This document shows positions 43,163-52,439 of a stretch of DNA of 64,000 bases, piece by piece. Position numbers and translations under genes: made by a program. The first letter of the stretch is position 1. Each line of letters opens with the position of its first letter. The DNA is from Gammaproteobacteria bacterium. GTDB lineage: Bacteria; Pseudomonadota; Gammaproteobacteria; Xanthomonadales; Wenzhouxiangellaceae. The stretch is from assembly GCA_021772975.1 (NCBI GenBank), contig JAJFKY010000002.1, forward strand, positions 1 through 64,000. Direction: 5' to 3'. The notes beneath the pieces were generated by a model that was not told where the DNA came from, searched no databases, and saw only the letters and a list, made by a program, of their open reading frames with translations.

Positions 43163-45274
43163 ATGTCTGATCGAGCAAGCAAAATGAATCTGGATAGAGC
43201 ATTCTCAGCACCGGCAACCTTGCTGGAATTGGCCCGATACAATGCCCGGCAGGTCGGCGATGAGATCGCGTATCATTTTGTACACTGCGATGAGCAACCG
43301 GGGCAACTGACTTATCAGCAGGTCGACGGCGCCGCCCGACGGATCGCCGCGCAGTTGCAGCAGGCAGGCCTGGATCAGGCGCCGGTGCTGCTGTTGCTGC
43401 CCACCGGGCCGGGTTTTGTGAGTGCATTTTTCGGTTGCCAGTATGCCGGCGTACCGGCTGTTCCAGTGGCGATCCCGCGCACCACAGGCCAATTGGACGG
43501 CCTGCACGCTATTCTGCAGCGCTGTGGCACCCGCACCATTATCAGTCACAGCGGGTTGCTGGAACAGCTTCACCGGCGTCAGGGTTTCAGTGAACGTCTG
43601 GGAGCTATTCAGTGGCTGTTACTGGATCAGCTGGAGGCTGACGCGGATAGCTGGCGGCCGGTCAGCATCACAGCGGAGAGCATCGCGGTGTTGCAGTTTA
43701 CTTCCGGTTCGACCGGCCGACCGAAGGGCGTGATGGTCAGTCAGCGGGGCATTCTGGCTAATCAGGCGTTGATTGAACAGGGCTTTCAGCACGCCGCTGA
43801 TGCCGTGGTGGTCGGCTGGCTGCCGTTGTTTCACGACATGGGTCTGGTCGGAAATATGCTCAATCCGTTTTATCTGCGGCGACCGTGCGTACTGATGCCG
43901 CCACAGGTTTTTCTGCGTCATCCACGCGTCTGGCTGGAAACCATTTCCGAGTATGCAGCCACTACCAGCGGAGGTCCTGATTTTGCCTATGCATTGTGTC
44001 TGCAACGCATCGGCGAGGAACTGGATGATCTGGACTTATCGCACTGGCGGGTGGCGTTTACCGGGGCCGAACCGGTCAGAGCGGCAACCTTGCGGCGCTT
44101 TGCGCAAAAATTCGCTCCCGCCGGATTCAGCCCGGCTGCTTTTTATCCCTGTTATGGTCTGGCCGAAGCCACCTTGATCGTGACCGGTGCAGACCGTAGC
44201 GCAGCCCGCCCGGCAGCTGTGCAGGCAGTTTCTGAGCTGGCTGTAAATACCGCCGATGGCCCATCTGCCTGGCACGATAGCGTACCGTGTGGCGTGCCTT
44301 TGGGAGGACAGCGCGTGGTGGTGGTTGACCCGCACACTCACGAACCCTGTGAGGCTGGTCAAAACGGCGAAGTATGGATAGCAGGAGCTTGTGTGGCGAG
44401 TGGTTATTATGCCGACGATGCCGCAACTCGACAGGTATTTCAGGCCCGTCTGACTAACCCTGGCGAGCACTTGCCTGGACCGTATCTGCGGACCGGAGAT
44501 ATCGGTGTGTACCTGGCTGGTCAGCTATGTCTGCGAGGGCGTTTGAAGAATATTATCATTATCAACGGTATGAATATTTTCGCCGAGGATATCGAAGCCT
44601 GGCTGGATGGTTGTGCGTCGGATCTGGTGCCTGGGGCGATAGCGGCGTTCCCGTTACAGCTGCAAGGCCAGGAAGCACTGGCGGTGGTCGCTGAAGTCAG
44701 GCGCGAGCGGCGCCGGCATATTGATGGCGCAGCGCTGGCCGGACAGCTGCGCGCCCGGCTGGCCGACTACACCGAGGTGCCGTTGAGCGGGGTAATACTG
44801 TGCAATACCGGGACGATCCCACGCACCACCAGTGGCAAGCTCCAGCACTGGCAATGCGCCGAGCTGTTCGCCACAGCCGCAACCGAAGTGCCGGTACTGT
44901 TCCGCTCAGTGCTGGAACCGACCGCTCCGGTTGGTGATCAAGAGGCCGATGACATCGCCGCTGGCCAGCCGGTTGCGGCGGCCGGGGCAGGGTTGTCGCC
45001 CGGCTGTGATGCGGTCCGGATAGCCAGCTGGCTGCGGCAGCGGATCGCCGCTGTCAGCGGGCAATCGGCAGCTGAAATTCCAGGCTCCGCGGCCTTCGCG
45101 CAGCTTGGTATTACCTCCAGTGACGCGCTGGAGGTGACCGCGGAACTGAGCGCTGCGCTGCAGCTCAGTCTGGATGACACGTTATTCTGGGAATATCCGA
45201 ATATCGATGCGGTAGCGGACTATCTGCACAGCCGCTCAAATTCCGCCGCGCAGGCCCGGCCGGGGTCAGACTGA
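43163..45274 (+). CDS. Second fatty acyl-AMP ligase fused to an acyl carrier protein
   Basis: A 703-residue protein. The FAAL part has FTSGSTGRPKG, GWLPLFHDMGLVGN, TTSGGPDFAYALC, CYGLAEATLIVTG, RTGDIG and GRLKNIIIINGMN. The late catalytic Lys is in TTSGKLQ. After an Ala/Gly-rich linker, a carrier domain ends the protein; its Ser sits in GITSSDALEV, an unusual version of the GxDSL motif. It loads a fatty acid onto its own carrier. The P450 gene begins within its stop codon, so the pair likely hydroxylates or otherwise oxidises an ACP-bound acyl chain. It may feed the assembly line with a modified starter or side chain, in addition to the FAAL at 4004. Confidence 0.9.
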   Translation: MSDRASKMNLDRAFSAPATLLELARYNARQVGDEIAYHFVHCDEQPGQLTYQQVDGAARRIAAQLQQAGLDQAPVLLLLPTGPGFVSAFFGCQYAGVPAVPVAIPRTTGQLDGLHAILQRCGTRTIISHSGLLEQLHRRQGFSERLGAIQWLLLDQLEADADSWRPVSITAESIAVLQFTSGSTGRPKGVMVSQRGILANQALIEQGFQHAADAVVVGWLPLFHDMGLVGNMLNPFYLRRPCVLMPPQVFLRHPRVWLETISEYAATTSGGPDFAYALCLQRIGEELDDLDLSHWRVAFTGAEPVRAATLRRFAQKFAPAGFSPAAFYPCYGLAEATLIVTGADRSAARPAAVQAVSELAVNTADGPSAWHDSVPCGVPLGGQRVVVVDPHTHEPCEAGQNGEVWIAGACVASGYYADDAATRQVFQARLTNPGEHLPGPYLRTGDIGVYLAGQLCLRGRLKNIIIINGMNIFAEDIEAWLDGCASDLVPGAIAAFPLQLQGQEALAVVAEVRRERRRHIDGAALAGQLRARLADYTEVPLSGVILCNTGTIPRTTSGKLQHWQCAELFATAATEVPVLFRSVLEPTAPVGDQEADDIAAGQPVAAAGAGLSPGCDAVRIASWLRQRIAAVSGQSAAEIPGSAAFAQLGITSSDALEVTAELSAALQLSLDDTLFWEYPNIDAVADYLHSRSNSAAQARPGSD

Positions 45275-46518
45275 TGCACGCGCCGATCAACTTTTTCAGC
45301 GCCAGTTTTCTGGATGATCCCTATCCCTATTACCGGCAGATGCAGGCTGACTCGCCGATGTTGCCGCAACCCGGGCTGCGCGGTACCGATTGGGTACTGA
45401 CCCGCTATGCCGACATCCGGGCCGTGTTGTGTGACAAGCAAGCGTTTGGCGTCGATGACGTCCCCCGGACTGTGCTGCAAACGGGCACTGACAGCACCTG
45501 GGATGACCGGGTCAGGCTGTCAGATAACATCCGTCATTGGCTGTTCTTTGTTGACCCGCCAATCCATACTCAATGGCGCTCGAAGGTGGCGCGATCATTT
45601 TCTCGGCAGGCTGTGGCCGGCCTGGCGGAGTATGCCGATCAGCAACTGCAGCGGTTGCTGCCCGCTCAGGCAGGTTGGCACGAACTGGATGTGATCAGTG
45701 ATATCGGGACTCCGCTGCCGGCCCGTCTGATGCTGCAGCTGCTGGGTATCAGCGGCCTGGACCCGAATCAGGTGGCGGCGCAGGGAAGCCGGATTTTTGC
45801 GGTTTTTCAGCAGCCCATGTCGCCGCAGCGCTATGCCGACCTGGGTGCCGAAGTGCGCGCGCTGGAGGCGCTGATCAGCACCGTCATACAGGCGCCGGAA
45901 CAGTATCTGAACGAACAGGGTTTGCTGCGCGGTATGCTAAAGACCGTCGGCGATGCTGCTGGAGCTGATTCCAGTGACCACCAGCAAAGCCTGCTGGGTT
46001 TTGTGACCATGTTGTTGAGTGTGGGCCAGGACACCACCAAACATCTGTTGGGCAACAGTCTGCTGGCGATCGCGCAGGCACCAGCCGCGTGGCAGCAATT
46101 GGCTGAACATCCAGCCTGGCTGGATGCGGCTGTGGATGAACTGGCGCGTATCGATACACCGGTGCAATTGGTGGTGCGCACCGCTAAAACAGACAGCCGA
46201 GTCGGTGGGGAGACAATCAGGGCCGGGCAGAGAATGCATTTATTTCTGGGCGCCGGCCTGCGTGACCCGGAAGTGTTCGAAGCGCCCGATGAAATCAACT
46301 TCCAGCGTGCCGAGTCCGGCAATCTGCCGTTCGGAGCGGGGCCGCATTTCTGTCTCGGTGCTTACATTGCGCGGGTTGCCTCGCACGCGCTGCTGAAACA
46401 TCTGGTGCGTCCGGGCAGGCGTCCGCCGATGGTCTATCTCGATCAGGCGCAACGACAGCGCAGCGTGCATCTGCGTGGTTTCAAAAGTCTGCCGATGCGT
46501 TTGGATTTAGCGCCTTGA
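45274..46518 (+). CDS. Cytochrome P450
   Basis: A 414-residue bacterial P450. The I-helix oxygen motif reads LLSVGQDTT, the ExxR motif is in DELARIDTPVQ, and the heme-binding loop is FGAGPHFCLG with Cys at about residue 360. No membrane anchor is present, as is usual for bacterial class I enzymes. No ferredoxin or reductase gene lies nearby. It overlaps the FAAL-ACP stop by 1 nt, so the substrate is probably the acyl group carried by that protein, though oxidation of a peptide-bound residue is also possible. The KS-like gene begins 9 nt downstream. Confidence 0.95.
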   Translation: MHAPINFFSASFLDDPYPYYRQMQADSPMLPQPGLRGTDWVLTRYADIRAVLCDKQAFGVDDVPRTVLQTGTDSTWDDRVRLSDNIRHWLFFVDPPIHTQWRSKVARSFSRQAVAGLAEYADQQLQRLLPAQAGWHELDVISDIGTPLPARLMLQLLGISGLDPNQVAAQGSRIFAVFQQPMSPQRYADLGAEVRALEALISTVIQAPEQYLNEQGLLRGMLKTVGDAAGADSSDHQQSLLGFVTMLLSVGQDTTKHLLGNSLLAIAQAPAAWQQLAEHPAWLDAAVDELARIDTPVQLVVRTAKTDSRVGGETIRAGQRMHLFLGAGLRDPEVFEAPDEINFQRAESGNLPFGAGPHFCLGAYIARVASHALLKHLVRPGRRPPMVYLDQAQRQRSVHLRGFKSLPMRLDLAP

Positions 46519-46527
46519 AGACCGGCT

Positions 46528-48999
46528 ATGCCGATGTCTGATACACAGCTCGCCATCATCGGCATGGGGTGCCGTTTTCCAGGCGCTGATTCCCCGCACG
46601 AATTCTGGCGGTTGCTTAAATCCGGCCAGGTGCTGACCGGGTCAGCTCCGGCGGGTCGCCGCGGTCTGCGCGATAAGGTCATGGGTCCACCCCAACAGCC
46701 TGAAGCTAACTGGTCAGGCGCGTTCCTGGAAGATGTTTTCAATTTTGACTGTGATTATTTTGGCATCGCGCCGCGTGAAGCACGGGCCATGGATCCACAG
46801 CATCGACTGATACTGCAGACCGCGGCGCTGGCCATCGAAGATGCCGCACTGACCACCCGCCAACTCGCGAGCGCGGTAACCGGCGTGTTTACCGGGGTGG
46901 CAGCGCATGATTTTTCCATTTTGTCGTGGGCAGCAACAGCGGATCATTACAGCACCCTGGGAACCGCGCACGGACTCAGTGCTAACCGGGTATCGTATTG
47001 GCTGAATGCGCGCGGACCCAGCCTGGCGGTTGATACAGCCTGCTCGTCGGCATTGGTGGCGCTGCACTATGCGCGCCTGAGTTTAACCAGCCGGGAGTGT
47101 GATTACGCGTTGTGCGCAGCGGCTTCAGTGATGCTGTTACCCGAGGTGACCAGTGCACTGCAGGCGGCCGGTATCGTTTCGCCCAGTGGCACCGCCCGGC
47201 CCTTTGATACCGGCGGTGATGGCTATGTGCGAGGCGAGGGCGGCGGCGCAGTGCTGCTGTGCAGACTCGATGACGCGCTGGCTCAGGGTTGCCGTATTTA
47301 CGCGGTGGTGCGTGGCAGCGCGGTTAATCACAATGGCCTGTCCAATGGTTTAAGTGCGCCCAGCCCGGCTGCGCAGGCGGAGGTTATCCGGCAGGCTTAT
47401 GCCGCTGCCGGCGTGCCGCCGGGCAATAGCCGCTATGTGGAAGCGATGGGTTCGGCTCAGCCATTGGCCGACAGCATGGAACTGAAAGCCCTGCAGGATA
47501 GCGTGGGGCGCGAGCGCGATTCGGATAAACCCTGTTACATCGGGACTTTAAAAGGCCATATCGGGCATCTCGAAGCAGCTTCCGGCATGGCCGGACTGAT
47601 TAAGCTCGCGCTGAGTTTATGGCATGGCGAACTGCTGCCGGTAGCAGGCCTGCAACAGCCGATTGCTTATCTGGCGCGTGACCAGATCAGATTGCAGTTG
47701 GTCACTCAGAGTATGCCCCTGCAAGGTGCGCCCGATCAGGTTGCCGGAGTCAGCGCGTTTGGATTTGGCGGCGCCAATGCGCATGTGGTGCTCGGACCCG
47801 CGCCGGTATGGCAGCCACCTGAGCAGCTCGGCAGCAGCGATCAAACGGACTCGGCAGATGAGCATTCACTGCCCCCGATATTGACCTTCTCGGCTGGTAA
47901 TGAGGTTGCTTTACGGCATCTTGCGGGTGCCTATCAGCGCCTGATCAAACACCACCCCGCCAGCCTGTCCGCAATCTGTTACAGCGCTAATATCAGCCGC
48001 GGTGAGTGGCCGTGGCGGGCTGCTGTTACAGCTACACAACCAGCCGACTTTATCAGCCATCTTAGCCAGTTGGCTGAAGGCGCAGTCACCCCTGGTACAG
48101 CGCGCGTGACCGCGGCGATGCCGGCACTGGTGTTTACTGATGAGCCGGCCGACGGCTTATCTGAACTGCGCCAGTCAGATTCACGCTTGGCGGTGGTGCG
48201 CGATGCACTGAAGGACCTGGTGGCCGAGCAGTTAACGGATTTCCCACCTGCGCTGCGGCAAGGACTGCTGGAGGCAACCGATAGCCAGGTTTTGGCAACT
48301 CCGCCAGCTGATAACCAGTTGCTGGATTTACTGCTCTGGCCGCTGGTTATGGCCCGGCTATGGAGCGACTGGATCAGCGGCGATATGTATCTGGCCACGT
48401 CAGGTAAAGGGGTTTACGCTGCCGCCGTATGGGCCGGGTTATTTAATCTGAAAGAAGCCTGTGAACTGCTGGCGGCGCACGCCAGCGGGGCCGGTTCAGC
48501 GCAACGTGATAACCACAGAAAAATTATTGCACGACGTTTTGCCGTTGAGAATGCAGCCGGTTTGAAGCTCGGCTTGAGCGACCGGCAGCGTGAAAAGCTG
48601 CCGGCGGAACTGTTGGAGCGCGAATTCTGGTGGCAGTTGGCGGATCAGGACAGCCATGCCATCCAGGCGTTGTCGCTGCCGCCACCCGCCGGCACGGTGG
48701 CTGTGCCATTGAATATCGGTTTTGAACTCAACGGATCTGGCTGTGGTGCCGGTCAGGCAGAAGCTCTGGCGGAGGTTATGGTGGAGTTATATCAGCGCGG
48801 TGTAGTTCTGAACTGGTCAGCGATACACCGTGCCCGACGTTATCAGCCAGTCAGCCTGCCAGGGTATCCGTTTGCGGCGACGGTAACGGCAGCCGATAGT
48901 GAAACCGCGCTTGCGGTGACCAGCCCCCAAACCGGCCTCAATGCGGATGCCGCGCTGCAGCAGCGGTTGGAAGAAGCGCTCAAGCGATACGGCTTTTAA
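46528..48999 (+). CDS. Ketosynthase with altered catalytic triad plus inactive AT remnant
   Basis: An 823-residue PKS fragment without a carrier domain. The KS (about 8-420) keeps the active Cys172 (VDTACSSAL) and the second His (GHIGHLEAASG), but the first catalytic His, normally in EAHGTGT, is Met307 (EAMGSAQPLADSMEL). Such a change should impair decarboxylative condensation. Residues 450-800 follow an acyltransferase layout (LLLWPLVMARLWSDW...), but the GHSLGE serine motif is replaced by TSGKGVY, so AT activity is not expected. A post-AT segment (VNLW-like VVLNWSAIH, PVSLPGYPF) is present. The frame is intact, which suggests that it is retained for another role such as acyl transfer, dehydration-like chemistry or a structural contact. 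It is the last gene of the P450/FAAL-ACP operon. Confidence 0.88.
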   Translation: MPMSDTQLAIIGMGCRFPGADSPHEFWRLLKSGQVLTGSAPAGRRGLRDKVMGPPQQPEANWSGAFLEDVFNFDCDYFGIAPREARAMDPQHRLILQTAALAIEDAALTTRQLASAVTGVFTGVAAHDFSILSWAATADHYSTLGTAHGLSANRVSYWLNARGPSLAVDTACSSALVALHYARLSLTSRECDYALCAAASVMLLPEVTSALQAAGIVSPSGTARPFDTGGDGYVRGEGGGAVLLCRLDDALAQGCRIYAVVRGSAVNHNGLSNGLSAPSPAAQAEVIRQAYAAAGVPPGNSRYVEAMGSAQPLADSMELKALQDSVGRERDSDKPCYIGTLKGHIGHLEAASGMAGLIKLALSLWHGELLPVAGLQQPIAYLARDQIRLQLVTQSMPLQGAPDQVAGVSAFGFGGANAHVVLGPAPVWQPPEQLGSSDQTDSADEHSLPPILTFSAGNEVALRHLAGAYQRLIKHHPASLSAICYSANISRGEWPWRAAVTATQPADFISHLSQLAEGAVTPGTARVTAAMPALVFTDEPADGLSELRQSDSRLAVVRDALKDLVAEQLTDFPPALRQGLLEATDSQVLATPPADNQLLDLLLWPLVMARLWSDWISGDMYLATSGKGVYAAAVWAGLFNLKEACELLAAHASGAGSAQRDNHRKIIARRFAVENAAGLKLGLSDRQREKLPAELLEREFWWQLADQDSHAIQALSLPPPAGTVAVPLNIGFELNGSGCGAGQAEALAEVMVELYQRGVVLNWSAIHRARRYQPVSLPGYPFAATVTAADSETALAVTSPQTGLNADAALQQRLEEALKRYGF

Positions 49000-49032
49000 C
49001 CGTTGCAGGAAAAGCTTTCAGCCTGTGGTTGG

Positions 49033-49308
49033 TCAGTTGCCCGGCTGTTCAGCCAGGACCTCAGCACGAGCCTGGTCGAACAGCAGTTGATCCCGGCAGA
49101 AAGTTTTCCAATCCGCTGACAGGGCAGCGAAAATAACCGGATCATCCGGTTCCGGGCCTGTTCTGACCTGGTAGTCCGAATGCACAAACACGACCCCGGC
49201 AGGTCCGGTCTGATCCGGAGCATCGTCTGGCCAGCCCGGGTAATCCGCCAGTTGGCTCAACAGATAGGCTTTGCAGTAATTGATCTGCGGATTATCTGGC
49301 TTACTCAT
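49033..49308 (-). CDS. Small hypothetical protein
   Basis: A 91-residue acidic soluble protein, start ATG 49308 preceded by GGAG at 9 nt; a longer frame from 49362 lacks such a site. It begins with MSKPDNPQINYCKAYLLSQL and has a proline- and aspartate-rich middle (YPGWPDDAPDQTGP) followed by a predicted helix. I recognise no family. It is transcribed toward the KS-like gene and away from the acylase gene. Confidence 0.55.
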   Translation of the reverse strand: MSKPDNPQINYCKAYLLSQLADYPGWPDDAPDQTGPAGVVFVHSDYQVRTGPEPDDPVIFAALSADWKTFCRDQLLFDQARAEVLAEQPGN

Positions 49309-49474
49309 TGGTATGATCTCCTCACTGCATAGAGTCCGTACAGGCAGGCTGTTGCCGGCCACTAGTGTAGAGGATAATCCGGCGCCACGATCCAGTTCCG
49401 GTCAACGGCTGTGTTGAACAACCCGGAAGCTATATAGTAATCTCGAACCAACAAGAAACGATAGGCAGGGTGCT

Positions 49475-51841
49475 GTGCGCTGGATAGTAAGGATTCTCAA
49501 ATGGCTGGCGCTGGCGGTGGTGCTGTTGATCGTTGCGGCTGTTGGCTGGTCTTATTACGTATTGCATTCCAGCCGGCCGGTACTGGAAGGTGAGTTATCA
49601 CTGGCTGGTCTGCGGCAGTCGGTCAGCATTGATCGCGACAGCGCGGGGGTCGCGGTGATTCATGCCGTTGATCGTCAGGATGCAGCTTTTGCCACTGGCT
49701 TTCTGCACGCCCAGGAACGTTACTTTCAAATGGACATCGCGCGCCGGGTCGGCGCCGGCGAACTGGCGGTATTGTTCGGTGACAACATTCTGCCGATTGA
49801 CCGCAATCTGCGCCGCCACCGCCTGCGCCAGGTGGCTGAGCAGGCGCTGCGGACATTACCGGATGATCAACGTCAGGTGTTGAACAGTTATGTTACCGGC
49901 GTCAATGCAGGTTTAGCGGAACTCAGCCACGCGCCGCTGGAATACACCGCCACCGGCTCACAACCGGCGCCCTGGACGGCGGCTGATTCACTGCTGGTGA
50001 TCATGAACATGTACGTGCTGCTGCAGGATTTTAATGGCGAGCAGGATTACGCCCGGCATGTGCTGTATCAGAGTCTGCCCCGGGAGGTAGCGGACTTTCT
50101 GGCGGCGGAGGGGAATCCGGAATGGGATGCTCCGTTAGTCGGCGCGCCACTGAGTTTGCCAGCCTTACCCCCGGCGGAGATTTTTTCTTTGCGCGGGCGT
50201 CCAGCCACGGCGTTTATCGACAGCAGCGAGCGGGCCTGGATTTCCGGCAGCAATGCTTGGGCGATGAGCGGTGATTTTACCGCTGACGGTGCAGCTATCA
50301 TTGCCAATGACATGCATTTGGGCTTTTTCCTGCCGAATACCTTTTATCGTGTACAGATAGAGCTTGAACAGAGCTCGGTGCGGTTGGCCGGCGTCACGCT
50401 GCCGGGTGTGCCGGCGATGATAGCCGGCAGTAACGGACATATCGCCTGGGGCTTTACCAACAGTGCCGGCGACTGGTCAGATATTGTGCTGCTGGAAGAT
50501 TTTGACGCGGACAGCCGCACCTATCGCAGCGCCGCCGGACGGGTTGCACTGCGGACGGTGACCGAACAGATCCAGATTAACGGCGCGGACCCCGAGCAGT
50601 TTGAGATTGAGCTCACGCCCTGGGGGCCGGTTTATCAACCCGAGCAGAGCGACGATCATTATGCGCTGCAATGGGTCGCGCATCATCCTGCGTCGGTCAA
50701 CCTGGGTTTGCTGCGGCTGGAGCAGGCACGCACGGTCGAACAGGCGCTGAGTGTGGCGCCGGAAATCGGGATTCCGCAGCAGAATATCTTGGTCGGTGAT
50801 CGCCAGGGCGCGATCGGCTGGACCATTGCCGGACCTATTCCGAACCGTGCGGCGGGCAATGGCAGCCGGCCATCGTTGTCCAGTCAGCCTGGCCTGGCCT
50901 GGTCCGGCTGGTTGCCAGCGGGGCAATATCCGCGCGTCGCCAACCCGGCGGACGGGCGGTTGTGGACCGCCAATGCGCGGGTGGTGGATGGCGAGGATCT
51001 GGAAAAGATCGGCCATGGGTACTACGTGCTGGGCGCGCGCGCCGCTCAGATCCGGGATGGCCTGTATGCGCTCGAGCGCGCCAGCGAACAGGCTATGCTG
51101 GCGATTCAGATGGATCATCGCGCGGTGTTTCTGCAGCGCTGGGCAAATCTGTTAGAGAACACTGTTGAGTCCGCCGATCGAGGTAATCGGCGGCTGGATG
51201 AGCTATCCGTGGTGCTGGCTGACTGGGACAACACCGCAGCCAGCGACTCAGCGGCTTATCCGTTTATCCGCCGTTTCCGGGAGCGTGTATTCGATCATGT
51301 ATTCGCCCCGTATGTGTCGCTAATGTGGGAATACTATCCGCAGTTCGAACTGGAAAAGATGGGTGATCAATATGAAGGGCCGCTGTGGCAACTGGTCAGC
51401 ACGCGTCCCGAGCATCTGCTGCCCTCGCGCTTTGCCAGCTGGGATGAGTTATTGCTGACCTCGCTGGATCAGTCGCTGAAGGATGTCAGTGACGGTGGCT
51501 CGCCCGCCAAGGTGCGCTGGGGCGACAGCAATCAGTTGAGTATGCGGCATCCGATGAGTGCTTTTATTCCCGGCTTTGCCTGGTTGTTTGATATGCCGGC
51601 CGTGCCGCTGGATGGTGACCGGCATATGCCGCTGGCGCAGCGTTCCGAGCATGGTCCGGTGCAGCGGATGGTAGTGCGCCCGGGCGCCGAGGAAATGGGT
51701 TTCATGACCATGCCGGGTGGGCAGGCCGGCAATCCGCATGCGCCATATTATGGTGCTGGCCAGCAAGCCTGGCTGGATGGCGCTCCGTCGGCCCTGCTGG
51801 CTGGCGAAGTCCGCTATCGGCTGCGCCTGACACCGCCATGA
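49475..51841 (+). CDS. Penicillin acylase family N-terminal nucleophile hydrolase
   Basis: A 788-residue amidase precursor of the penicillin acylase/PvdQ superfamily. A basic N terminus and hydrophobic segment (WLALAVVLLIVAAVGW, 10-25) target it to the periplasm. The self-cleavage and nucleophile site reads ISG-SNAW, with the new N-terminal Ser at about residue 259. This would yield an alpha chain of roughly 230 residues and a beta chain of 530. Other family segments are NDMHLGF, PGVPAMIAGSNGHIAWGFTN and the late RHPMSAF and GQAGNPHAPYY. GTG 49475 follows AGGG. Members remove acyl chains from amides; PvdQ deacylates a pyoverdine precursor in the periplasm. Placed after a lipid-initiated NRPS cluster, it may mature the exported product, but it could also be an unrelated acylase. 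Confidence 0.9.
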   Translation: MRWIVRILKWLALAVVLLIVAAVGWSYYVLHSSRPVLEGELSLAGLRQSVSIDRDSAGVAVIHAVDRQDAAFATGFLHAQERYFQMDIARRVGAGELAVLFGDNILPIDRNLRRHRLRQVAEQALRTLPDDQRQVLNSYVTGVNAGLAELSHAPLEYTATGSQPAPWTAADSLLVIMNMYVLLQDFNGEQDYARHVLYQSLPREVADFLAAEGNPEWDAPLVGAPLSLPALPPAEIFSLRGRPATAFIDSSERAWISGSNAWAMSGDFTADGAAIIANDMHLGFFLPNTFYRVQIELEQSSVRLAGVTLPGVPAMIAGSNGHIAWGFTNSAGDWSDIVLLEDFDADSRTYRSAAGRVALRTVTEQIQINGADPEQFEIELTPWGPVYQPEQSDDHYALQWVAHHPASVNLGLLRLEQARTVEQALSVAPEIGIPQQNILVGDRQGAIGWTIAGPIPNRAAGNGSRPSLSSQPGLAWSGWLPAGQYPRVANPADGRLWTANARVVDGEDLEKIGHGYYVLGARAAQIRDGLYALERASEQAMLAIQMDHRAVFLQRWANLLENTVESADRGNRRLDELSVVLADWDNTAASDSAAYPFIRRFRERVFDHVFAPYVSLMWEYYPQFELEKMGDQYEGPLWQLVSTRPEHLLPSRFASWDELLLTSLDQSLKDVSDGGSPAKVRWGDSNQLSMRHPMSAFIPGFAWLFDMPAVPLDGDRHMPLAQRSEHGPVQRMVVRPGAEEMGFMTMPGGQAGNPHAPYYGAGQQAWLDGAPSALLAGEVRYRLRLTPP

Positions 51842-52410
51842 GCTGGCGCTGCAGGCTGTTGGCTGGATGCCTGGCAGGGCTGTTGCCGATGGCTTCAGGA
51901 TTCAGCCAGGACGACGCGCCGGCCGGATCAGACGGCGATGGCATCCGGTCATCTATCAGCGAGAAAACGGTGCCGGCCCAGTACTATCTGTATTCGCGTC
52001 ACGTTATCGAATCGGTCGCTGAGGTCAACCGTATTGAATGGCTGCATGGTCCGAAGCTGAGCAAGCATGCAGCCGCGCTGGGGGTGCAGCAAAGCGGACC
52101 GATTGAGTATCACGTGGTTGAGGCTGATTCGATGTACGTGGATGTAGCAATACCGGTTGCAGTTGCTCCCACAGCTGACTCCGACGCACCGGCAGGTGAT
52201 GAGCAATACAAGCTCACTGAACCGTTTCGATGCCTGTCGCTGGTGTTTACCGGTTCGCCGATCGCGGCCTCGGAACAGTGGTCAGTACTGCGCAGCGAAC
52301 TGGAATCACGCGGTTATGTCTGGAGTGGCGAAAACCGGGAGCTGGTGGTTAATCGCGAAGGTTTCGATGCACAACAATACGTGACTGAGTTACAGGTGGG
52401 TATCGAATAG
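51838..52410 (+). CDS. Secreted GyrI-like small-molecule-binding-domain protein
   Basis: A 190-residue protein that overlaps the acylase stop by ATGA, so it is co-translated with it. It has a signal peptide (LLAGCLAGLLPMASG) and then a domain resembling GyrI-like/AraC effector-binding domains (GPIEYHVVEADSMYVDVAIPV, FRCLSLVFTGSP, WSVLRSELESRGYVW). Such domains bind small ligands. An exported copy coupled to an acylase might bind the acylase substrate or product. The family call rests on overall pattern and is moderate. Confidence 0.6.
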   Translation: MSWRCRLLAGCLAGLLPMASGFSQDDAPAGSDGDGIRSSISEKTVPAQYYLYSRHVIESVAEVNRIEWLHGPKLSKHAAALGVQQSGPIEYHVVEADSMYVDVAIPVAVAPTADSDAPAGDEQYKLTEPFRCLSLVFTGSPIAASEQWSVLRSELESRGYVWSGENRELVVNREGFDAQQYVTELQVGIE

Positions 52411-52439
52411 TCTGATCCGGCTGCGGCTGCAGTTCGGGG

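Noticed and set aside
41958-43427. A 489-codon open frame on the minus strand opposite the terminal synthase
   Set aside because: It is antisense to ACP-TE sequence with clear catalytic motifs and has no recognisable motif of its own; long antisense frames are common in GC-rich coding DNA.
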